From NCBI RefSeq assembly GCF_004335085.1, contig NZ_RQRS01000003.1, positions 1 through 64,000 of the forward strand: a stretch of DNA of 64,000 nt. The letters are read 5' to 3'. The stretch is from Pedobacter nototheniae. GTDB lineage: Bacteria; Bacteroidota; Bacteroidia; Sphingobacteriales; Sphingobacteriaceae. The translations under genes were made by a program, and so were the position numbers. Below, one piece after another: positions 7,778-13,987 of the stretch. How positions within the stretch are numbered: the stretch's first letter is position 1; each line of letters opens with the position of its first letter. The notes under the pieces were generated by a model. It searched no databases, was not told the origin of the DNA, and saw only the letters and a program-made list of their open reading frames with translations.

Positions 7778-9820
7778 ATGAAATTTAAAATCACATCCGC
7801 GTATCAACCTACAGGCGATCAACCAGGTGCTATAAAACAGCTAGTTGATGGCGTAAATGCAAATGAACATTATCAAACTTTATTAGGAGTAACCGGATCT
7901 GGTAAAACTTTTACAGTAGCCAATGTGATTGAGCAAACACAAAAACCAACCTTAATTTTAAGTCATAACAAAACCCTTGCCGCACAGCTTTATGGAGAGT
8001 TTAAAAACTTCTTTCCTGAAAATTCGGTAAACTACTTTGTTTCTTATTACGATTATTATCAGCCCGAAGCCTTTATCGCTTCCAGCAACACTTATATAGA
8101 AAAGGATTTAAGTATTAACGAAGAGATTGAAAAGTTGCGTTTACGCACTACTTCTTCTTTAATGAGTGGACGGAGAGATATTATTGTGGTTTCTTCAATT
8201 TCTTGTATTTATGGTATGGGAAACCCCGAAGATTTTTCGAGAATGGTTTTCCGCTTTGGCGTAGGACTTAGAATTTCCAGAAATGCGTTTTTACACAGCC
8301 TGGTAGAAATTCTTTATTCAAGAGCCACAACCGAATTTAAACGCGGAACATTTAGAGTTAAAGGTGATACCGTTGATATTTATCCCGCTTATCTCGACCA
8401 CGCTTATCGAATTTCTTTTTTCGGTGATGACATTGAAGAGCTTTCTGCTATTGATCCTGTTTCAGGTAAAACGATAGAGAAACTGGAAGATATGGCCATC
8501 TATCCAGCTAATTTATTTGTAACACCAAAAGATCGTTTTACGCAATCTATTTGGGGTATTCAGGAAGAATTAGAGATTCGTAAAAACCAGTTAATTGCTG
8601 ACAGACATTTATTGGAAGCCAAACGTTTGGAAGAACGTACAAACTTCGATATTGAAATGATGAAGGAACTGGGTTATTGTTCCGGAATTGAAAATTATTC
8701 GCGTTTCTTTGATGGTCGTAGCCCCGGAATGCGCCCTTTCTGTTTGCTGGATTATTTCCCTGATGATTATTTAATGGTTATTGATGAGAGCCACGTAACT
8801 GTACCGCAAATTAGAGCCATGTATGGTGGAGATAGATCGCGTAAGCTTTCTTTAGTTGAATATGGTTTCCGCCTACCAGCTGCTTTAGATAACCGCCCGC
8901 TAAACTTTAATGAGTTTGAAGCCCTTGCACCACAAACCATTTACGTAAGTGCCACACCCGCCGATTATGAATTAGAAAAATCTGATGGGGTAGTGGTAGA
9001 ACAGGTGATTCGCCCAACGGGTTTATTGGATCCAATAATTGAAATTAGACCTGCAATTAACCAGGTCGATGATCTTTTAGACGAAATTGACATTACAATA
9101 AAGCAAGGCGGCCGTATTTTGGTAACAACCTTAACCAAGCGTATGGCTGAGGAATTGACCAAATACATGGATCGCTTAAATATTAAAACCCGATATATTC
9201 ACTCAGAAATTAAAACGCTAGAACGTGTAGAAATTTTACGTGGCTTACGTTTGGGCGAATTTGATGTTTTAATCGGGATTAACTTATTAAGAGAGGGTTT
9301 GGACTTACCAGAAGTAACTTTAGTTGCTATTTTGGATGCCGATAAAGAAGGTTTCTTGCGTTCAGAGAAATCATTGATTCAAACCATTGGACGTGCTGCA
9401 CGTAACGATAAGGGACGGGTAATTATGTATGCTGATGGGATAACGGACAGTATGGAAAAAACCATTTCTGAAACAAACCGTCGTCGTGATCTTCAAATTG
9501 CTTATAATTTAGAGCATGGAATAACGCCAATGACGGTTGGTAAATCTCGAGAAGCCATTTTAGAGCAAACGTCAGTATTAGATTTCTCTCAAAAAGCAAG
9601 CGATAATATTGCTAGAGCATATGTAGAAAATGCTGAAATCAGCATTGCTGCCGATCCAATTGTACAATATATGGGCAAAGCAGATTTGCAGAAAGCGATT
9701 GATAATACTAGAAAGGAAATGCAGAAAGCAGCAAAAGATATGGACTTTTTACAAGCCGCAAAATTGCGTGATGAAATGTTTGCCTTAGAGAAAATGTTCA
9801 CTGAAAAATTTCCTAAGTAA
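7778..9820 (+). CDS. uvrB: UvrABC system protein B
   Basis: The DNA-damage-verification helicase of nucleotide excision repair, working with UvrA and UvrC. With the ATG at 7778 the protein is 680 residues and begins MKFKITSAYQPTGDQP, the standard UvrB N-terminus. Seen in order: Walker A GVTGSGKT (37-44), the beta-hairpin region YYDYYQPEAF, the DESH Walker B motif, RPTGLLDP, helicase motif VI QTIGRAARN, and a C-terminal UVR domain that binds UvrC. A longer frame from TTG 7766 is rejected because it lies in the promoter. Complete and without unusual features. Confidence 0.97.
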   Translation: MKFKITSAYQPTGDQPGAIKQLVDGVNANEHYQTLLGVTGSGKTFTVANVIEQTQKPTLILSHNKTLAAQLYGEFKNFFPENSVNYFVSYYDYYQPEAFIASSNTYIEKDLSINEEIEKLRLRTTSSLMSGRRDIIVVSSISCIYGMGNPEDFSRMVFRFGVGLRISRNAFLHSLVEILYSRATTEFKRGTFRVKGDTVDIYPAYLDHAYRISFFGDDIEELSAIDPVSGKTIEKLEDMAIYPANLFVTPKDRFTQSIWGIQEELEIRKNQLIADRHLLEAKRLEERTNFDIEMMKELGYCSGIENYSRFFDGRSPGMRPFCLLDYFPDDYLMVIDESHVTVPQIRAMYGGDRSRKLSLVEYGFRLPAALDNRPLNFNEFEALAPQTIYVSATPADYELEKSDGVVVEQVIRPTGLLDPIIEIRPAINQVDDLLDEIDITIKQGGRILVTTLTKRMAEELTKYMDRLNIKTRYIHSEIKTLERVEILRGLRLGEFDVLIGINLLREGLDLPEVTLVAILDADKEGFLRSEKSLIQTIGRAARNDKGRVIMYADGITDSMEKTISETNRRRDLQIAYNLEHGITPMTVGKSREAILEQTSVLDFSQKASDNIARAYVENAEISIAADPIVQYMGKADLQKAIDNTRKEMQKAAKDMDFLQAAKLRDEMFALEKMFTEKFPK

Positions 9821-9865
9821 GAAGCAATTTGTTTTAATTAATTACCGAGAAAACTATATTAAAAA

Positions 9866-10063
9866 ATGAACGGACAAAACAGAAAGGATATTTACCCAGG
9901 GTTAGAAGTAGGGATTATTTTAAAAAAGGATCAACGATCAGGTAATATTACTTATGGTGTTGTAAAAGCCCTGTTAACTTCTTCAGCATTTCATTCGCGG
10001 GGAATTAAAGTAAGACTGGAAGATGGCCAGATTGGGCGTGTAGCCGAGATTGTAGAAGATTAG
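9866..10063 (+). CDS. YwbE family protein
   Basis: A 65-residue protein matching the small conserved YwbE (DUF2196) family: it begins with RKDIYPGLEVGIILKKDQRS and continues GxVxxxLTSSxFHxxGIKVRLEDGQIGRV. It is predicted to be a compact beta-barrel; its function is not established. It lies 45 bp after uvrB and two bases before the next gene, so it is probably in one transcript with both. Confidence 0.9.
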   Translation: MNGQNRKDIYPGLEVGIILKKDQRSGNITYGVVKALLTSSAFHSRGIKVRLEDGQIGRVAEIVED

Positions 10064-10065
10064 CT

Positions 10066-10578
10066 ATGAAATTTGCGTCATTAATTCTGCTAACAACAAT
10101 TTTAAGTTCAAAATTATTGGCACAAACCGTAGCGACTGATTCTTTAAAAAATGAAAAAAGTATTAGAATTTGTACACCTTCAAGAACCAGGTTTTTAACA
10201 AATCAACCACTTTACGTAATTAACAAAAGGAAAATCATGGATATGAATATTCAGTTTGTTGGCAAATCTGATATAAAATCAATTTATGTACTCAATAAAA
10301 AAGAAGCTACTATCAAATATGGACTTAGTGGTAATAATGGTGCTATTGAAATTGAATTGAAAGACAAGGTTAAAATCCTAAGTGCTGAAGATCTATTTAA
10401 AAAGTTTAAAATAAGTAGTAAAAACTGGAACTTACCTGTAATTGTTGAGCAAACAAGATTGGTTACTCTGAATGATTTTTACATCGCGGAGGATAAAGTT
10501 AAAGATGTTAAGATTATAGAAGTTGATGATAAATTATCTGGAAAACCACGCATCATAAAAATTTGGTTAAAACCCTAA
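10066..10578 (+). CDS. Secreted protein with a TonB-plug-like core
   Basis: A 170-residue protein with a signal peptide (residues 1-19, ending LLAQ). The segment LYVINKRKI ... IKSIYVLNKKEATIKYGLSGNNGAIEIELK (about residues 48-104) resembles the plug-domain motif of SusC-type receptors (ATxxYGxxGxNGVIxI), but there is no beta-barrel. The rest is beta-rich and unrecognised. Such free plug-like domains in Bacteroidota are usually periplasmic; the role here is unknown. The start is two bases after the YwbE-like stop, suggesting coupling. Confidence 0.6.
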   Translation: MKFASLILLTTILSSKLLAQTVATDSLKNEKSIRICTPSRTRFLTNQPLYVINKRKIMDMNIQFVGKSDIKSIYVLNKKEATIKYGLSGNNGAIEIELKDKVKILSAEDLFKKFKISSKNWNLPVIVEQTRLVTLNDFYIAEDKVKDVKIIEVDDKLSGKPRIIKIWLKP

Positions 10579-10658
10579 TTGTAGTTAATTCGTATATTTG
10601 ATTGTAATCAAATTGCAATTAAAGGATAAAAAAGTAACAAAATAAATTTAGCTACGTC

Positions 10659-10666
10659 TATATTTG
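10659..10666 (+). promoter_or_regulatory. -7 element upstream of the DUF4834 gene
   Basis: TATATTTG is an exact TAnnTTTG match 18 bases before the ATG at 10685. A second TATATTTG occurs at 10593-10600. No good -33 partner for either. Confidence 0.4.
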
Positions 10667-10684
10667 TATTAAGAGTAAATTAAT

Positions 10685-10942
10685 ATGCCGTTAATAAAAT
10701 TCATATTCATAACCATATTGGTACTTTGGGCAATCAGATTATTGATTCGCTTATTGTTACCTATGTTGTTCAATAACCTGGCTTCTAAAATGCAACAGCA
10801 AGCTACAGGAGGGCAACAACAACGCCAGCAAAGGCGTTCGAAACCAGAAGGTGCAATTTCAATTGATTATATGCCACCAAAACCGGATCAAAGTAAAACC
10901 GATAAACTTGGCGACTTTGTAGATTACGAAGAAGTTAAATAA
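10685..10942 (+). CDS. DUF4834 family membrane protein
   Basis: An 85-residue protein with one N-terminal membrane helix (residues 4-29), a Gln/Arg-rich linker, and the conserved C-terminal stretch containing GAISIDYMPP and KLGDFVDYEEVK that defines this Bacteroidota family. Single-pass inner-membrane protein with the tail in the cytoplasm (inferred). Function unknown. It is followed eight bases later by a strong hairpin that also forms the 3' end of the convergent gene. Confidence 0.85.
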   Translation: MPLIKFIFITILVLWAIRLLIRLLLPMLFNNLASKMQQQATGGQQQRQQRRSKPEGAISIDYMPPKPDQSKTDKLGDFVDYEEVK

Positions 10943-10947
10943 TAGAA

Positions 10948-11421
10948 CTAAGTCCCGATATAAATCGGGACTTTTTTTTCTGCCTGATTTTTTATAACCG
11001 CATTTCTACTGATAAGCAAACGCTTCATGTAATAATTTAAAAATAGCCTTTCTGCTATATATCCAAATAAGCCAAGTGGAGCTTTGTAGATAAAAATATC
11101 CACCATTTCCGTTTGATCGTCAACTGATTCAAATTGATGAATATGTTTTAGCGCTTTGAATGGTCCTTTTACCATCTCATCAATAAATATTTTTGGACTG
11201 TTTAATTTGGTAATTTGATTGGTCATTTTAAAATTAAAACCAAAATGCCTCGCTTTCCAGGTTACAGACTCATTCAATTCTATGAATCCTGAGGTTTTGC
11301 CTGCAACCGCTTTTTCATTAGATGATACCATCGATTTAACATGCAAATCTATGCTTCTGGATAAATCGAAACAGGTTTCGATGGAAGCATTTATCATTGT
11401 TTTTATAGTTATTGTTGGCAT
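10948..11421 (-). CDS. SRPBCC (START-like) family protein
   Basis: A 157-residue protein that opens with PTITIKTMINASIETCFDLSRSIDLH, the first beta strand and helix of the SRPBCC ligand-binding fold. It contains FVDEMxxGPFKxxxHxHxFE (about 83-104, here IFIDEMVKGPFKALKHIHQF) and a C-terminal long helix. It probably binds a hydrophobic small ligand in the cytosol. It is the last gene of a three-gene operon, one base after the TIGR01777 SDR gene. Its C-terminal codons form the convergent terminator stem, so the last seven residues may be dispensable. This pairing with TIGR01777 proteins recurs in other bacteria; the substrate is unknown. Confidence 0.85.
   Translation of the reverse strand: MPTITIKTMINASIETCFDLSRSIDLHVKSMVSSNEKAVAGKTSGFIELNESVTWKARHFGFNFKMTNQITKLNSPKIFIDEMVKGPFKALKHIHQFESVDDQTEMVDIFIYKAPLGLFGYIAERLFLNYYMKRLLISRNAVIKNQAEKKVPIYIGT
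10950..10979 (+). terminator. Terminator of the DUF4834 gene, overlapping the convergent gene's 3' end
   Basis: AGTCCCGAT (10951-10959) pairs perfectly with ATCGGGACT (10964-10972) around ATAA, followed by seven T. On the opposite strand the same bases encode the last seven residues of the SRPBCC protein, so the stem is both coding and terminating. Confidence 0.9.
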
Positions 11422-11422
11422 T

Positions 11423-12349
11423 TTATATTCTCAAGCTTATAATATCATGAATGGCATTTTCTAATTTTCCATATTGAAAAACGAAACCATTTTCCATTAA
11501 AATAGTCGGTTTAACCCATCGGCTTTTTAATGTGAGTTCCGTTTCAGTTCCAATTAATTTTGCACCAATCTCTAAAAGCCATGCAGGGGCAGGGATTCCA
11601 AAAGGTACGCCATAAACTTTCCTTATGGTAGCCATTAATAGTTCATTTTTTACCGCTTCAGGAGCAGTACAATTTACGATACCATTAATTTCGGGTTTAT
11701 TAATAAGCCATTCGATACTTTGCGCAACATCCTGCTCATGTATCCAGCTTACATATTGCTTACCATCGCCCTGTTTGCCACCCATACCCACTTTAACTAA
11801 ATTAAGTAACCGAGGGAAAGCACCATCTTTCCTGCCCAAAACAATGCCCATTCTTAATGCTATTTTGCGTGTTTTTGGAGTATAACTTTCAAAAAAACTT
11901 GCTTCCCAGAGTTTGCAAACCTCAATAGAAAAACCAGAGCCTATTTCTCCACTAATTTCATCTTGTGCAACGTCTTCTGCATGGCGATAAATGGTTGCAG
12001 AAGTTACATTGATCCAAACTTTTGGCGGATTATCCATATTGTTAATAACCTCCCCAAGGAATTTTGTAGGAATCAATCTTGAATTTATAATTTCCTCTCT
12101 ATTTTTTTCGGTGTACCTGCAATTAACATTTTTGCCGCAAAGGTTAACGATTAAATCAGCGCCAACCAGTTCTTTTTCCCATTTATCTCGAGTTTTTCCA
12201 TCCCATAAAACTGTCTTTATATTGAGTTTCTGTATTGCAGCCTTTCTTGAAATTATAATAATTTCTCTGGCAATGCCACTAAAATGGTTTGCTAAAACAC
12301 TACCAACATAACCATTTCCACCAACTAAAATAATTTTTCCGTATTTCAT
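11423..12349 (-). CDS. TIGR01777 family SDR (YfcH/SulA-like NAD(P)-dependent epimerase)
   Basis: A 308-residue extended short-chain dehydrogenase. The nucleotide-binding glycine motif GGNGYVGS is at residues 9-16. The conserved NLCGKNVN and R..EI..SRL segments follow, then TSATIYRH, GMGGKQGDGKQYVSWIH (the TIGR01777 signature) and a C-terminal DUF1731-like domain (PAPAWLLEIG onwards). The usual Tyr-x-x-x-Lys pair of SDRs is not evident, as is common in this family. Substrate unknown. It lies seven bases after the DCC gene and one base before the SRPBCC gene, and is therefore part of one operon. Confidence 0.9.
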   Translation of the reverse strand: MKYGKIILVGGNGYVGSVLANHFSGIAREIIIISRKAAIQKLNIKTVLWDGKTRDKWEKELVGADLIVNLCGKNVNCRYTEKNREEIINSRLIPTKFLGEVINNMDNPPKVWINVTSATIYRHAEDVAQDEISGEIGSGFSIEVCKLWEASFFESYTPKTRKIALRMGIVLGRKDGAFPRLLNLVKVGMGGKQGDGKQYVSWIHEQDVAQSIEWLINKPEINGIVNCTAPEAVKNELLMATIRKVYGVPFGIPAPAWLLEIGAKLIGTETELTLKSRWVKPTILMENGFVFQYGKLENAIHDIISLRI

Positions 12350-12356
12350 GTCCTTC

Positions 12357-13169
12357 TTAACTAAAGATTAATACTAAAATAATAAGGCGATAAATAACCC
12401 AGGTAAAACTTAATAGATATCCTAGTTTTAAAATTTTGCTTCGGCGAAAATGTTCTAGTAGCATCAATCCAGCTATACCTAAAAAGTAAACTATAAAGAA
12501 AATAGGGGCAATGGTAAAATACTTTCCAAATAGTAAGGCCGGTAGAAGAAGTAAAGCCCCCGCGAAAGAAATCGTCATCATATTTCCTAAGTAATCCCAA
12601 AGACTATCTTTCTTATAAAATGAAATTATAATGCCTTGAAAAAATATCTGACCGCCACATATTAGATACTCACGGAATTGATTCCCGATTGGAACAAAAT
12701 CAGTTAATAAATGAGCATAATTAATTAAAATGAAAGCTGTAACTAACCAAGTAAATAATAAATAAGCAAGGCGATATTTAAGTTTAAAAGTTGGTTGAAT
12801 GTGATGTGCCTTAACTTCGGCAGGAATAATAACTTTTCTATTGTAAGATATAAAGGCATAAAACTTAGTCATTAACCAAATAAATGGACTCAGCCTAAAC
12901 AGCGGTTTAAGAAATGGAAGGGTGTTTCCAATTACCTTAAATAAGCTATGAATGCCGTATTGTACTTCTCCAGTTTCTGTATTAACTAAAGCAATTTCAT
13001 TCGCTGCCTTTTGCCGATCCACCAATGCGCAAATTTGATTGGGCATGTTTTGGTAAGCCTCACGACCATCTACAGGTAGCATTCCTGTTTTAATAAAGGC
13101 TTTGGTGTAACGGTGGCACATTGGGCATTCTTCATCGAATAGGATTACATGGTTTTCTAGCGTTTTCAT
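12357..13169 (-). CDS. DCC-type thiol-disulfide oxidoreductase with fused membrane domain
   Basis: A 270-residue protein. The N-terminal 120 residues are a DCC (DUF393) thioredoxin-like domain with the CxxC motif in ILFDEECPMCHRYTKAF (residues 9-25, Cys15/Cys18) and the RLSP segment near 92-95. The C-terminal half has about five membrane helices (from about residue 132). A fusion of a redox domain with a membrane part suggests electron or thiol exchange at the inner membrane (inference). It is the first gene of the operon with the SDR and SRPBCC genes. An 18-bp palindrome lies 20-37 bases upstream of its start, matching one upstream of the adjacent regulator gene. Confidence 0.75.
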   Translation of the reverse strand: MKTLENHVILFDEECPMCHRYTKAFIKTGMLPVDGREAYQNMPNQICALVDRQKAANEIALVNTETGEVQYGIHSLFKVIGNTLPFLKPLFRLSPFIWLMTKFYAFISYNRKVIIPAEVKAHHIQPTFKLKYRLAYLLFTWLVTAFILINYAHLLTDFVPIGNQFREYLICGGQIFFQGIIISFYKKDSLWDYLGNMMTISFAGALLLLPALLFGKYFTIAPIFFIVYFLGIAGLMLLEHFRRSKILKLGYLLSFTWVIYRLIILVLIFS

Positions 13170-13188
13170 ATTCTTTTATTTTTAGTAT

Positions 13189-13206
13189 TTTCAGTAAAAA
13201 ATGAAA
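13189..13206. promoter_or_regulatory. Candidate operator of the GbsR-type regulator, site 2
   Basis: TTTCAGTAAAAAATGAAA agrees with the site at 13794-13811 at 15 of 18 positions, including TTTCAGTAA and TGAAA at the ends. It sits just upstream of the DCC-SDR-SRPBCC operon. That it binds the neighbouring regulator is inference. Confidence 0.5.
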
Positions 13207-13213
13207 GTTTGGT

Positions 13214-13243
13214 TTAAAAAATTAAGCCTCATCAGGCTTAATT
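13214..13243 (-). terminator. Terminator of the regulator gene
   Basis: AATTAAGCCT and AGGCTTAATT form a perfect 10-bp stem around a four-base loop, followed on the minus strand by a T-run. It lies 17 bp past the regulator's stop, separating it from the operon. Confidence 0.8.
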
Positions 13244-13259
13244 AAATTTTTAATTAGGT

Positions 13260-13766
13260 TTATTTAAAAACTTTTAAAACCGAGCCCCAAAACCAATTTT
13301 CTTCGGCTTTTAACATCGTTTCGAGAGTTTTATCCACATTATTAGCTAATTTATTAATATCAGTAACTGATTTTTTAAATGTTTTAAATTCAGGATCTTT
13401 TTCATCGCCTTCTACCGCAGATAATTCGGTAAGAATTTTTAAAACAGGTTCAAGTTCTCTTTTTTTGCGCTCTTTTGCTACTTGCCGAGCAATGTTCCAA
13501 ACATCTTTATCAGCAAAAAAATATTCTTTTCTTTCACCAGCCTTATGTTGCTTTTCAATTAGTCCCCAACCAATTAAATCACGCAATGTCATGTTCGCAT
13601 TTCCTCTCGAAATACTTAATGTCTCCATAATTTCTTCTGTGGTTAGCGCTTCTGGCGAAATTAATAATAGCGCATGTACTTGTGCCATTGTTCTATTTAT
13701 TCCCCATTCAGAGCCTAATTTACCCCAAGCTTCAATAAATTTAAGTTTTGCTGCTGCTAATTCCAT
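13260..13766 (-). CDS. GbsR/MarR-type transcriptional regulator
   Basis: A 168-residue protein with a winged-helix DNA-binding domain: GINRTMAQVHALLLISPEALTTEEIMETLSISRGNANMTLRDLIGWGLI (about 22-70) is the typical GbsR pattern, followed by the wing (ERKEYF) and a C-terminal helical dimerisation region. The ATG at 13766 is chosen; a TTG six bases upstream lies in the -7 promoter element. The gene has its own terminator. An 18-bp palindrome upstream of it recurs upstream of the next operon, suggesting autoregulation and control of that operon (inference). The ligand is unknown; the family responds to osmolytes or stress in known members. Confidence 0.88.
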   Translation of the reverse strand: MELAAAKLKFIEAWGKLGSEWGINRTMAQVHALLLISPEALTTEEIMETLSISRGNANMTLRDLIGWGLIEKQHKAGERKEYFFADKDVWNIARQVAKERKKRELEPVLKILTELSAVEGDEKDPEFKTFKKSVTDINKLANNVDKTLETMLKAEENWFWGSVLKVFK

Positions 13767-13769
13767 AAA

Positions 13770-13777
13770 CAAATATA
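13770..13777 (-). promoter_or_regulatory. -7 element of the regulator promoter
   Basis: On the minus strand TATATTTG (exact TAnnTTTG) ends three bases before the ATG at 13766, so the transcript would be leaderless or nearly so. Confidence 0.45.
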
Positions 13778-13793
13778 AATAGTTTTATTAAAC

Positions 13794-13811
13794 TTTCAGT
13801 AATTATTGAAA
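13794..13811. promoter_or_regulatory. Candidate operator of the GbsR-type regulator, site 1
   Basis: TTTCAGTAATTATTGAAA is a palindrome with eight of nine paired positions. It is located 17-34 bp upstream of the regulator's -7 element on the minus strand, about where a -33 region should be. A near copy is at 13189-13206. Confidence 0.5.
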
Positions 13812-13951
13812 ATTTATTTTACTTGAAAGATTAGCTTAAATATACAGTTTTGCAGAGGCTTAAAAATTCGATGGTTTGCTCTGGTTTAAACGAATATTAT
13901 TTTTATTATACGGGCATTCAATTAATTCCTTTTTTATACCGTTCAATTTTT

Positions 13952-13959
13952 TATTTTTG
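13952..13959 (+). promoter_or_regulatory. -7 element of the yfhO promoter
   Basis: TATTTTTG (TAnnTTTG) lies 28 bases before the ATG at 13988. No clear -33 TTTG. Confidence 0.4.
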
Positions 13960-13987
13960 ACATTCGTTTAAACTTAAACAAACCTTA

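Noticed and set aside
11625..12311. Plus-strand frames opposite the TIGR01777 gene
   Set aside because: Shadow frames of a clear minus-strand SDR with glycine motif and family signature.
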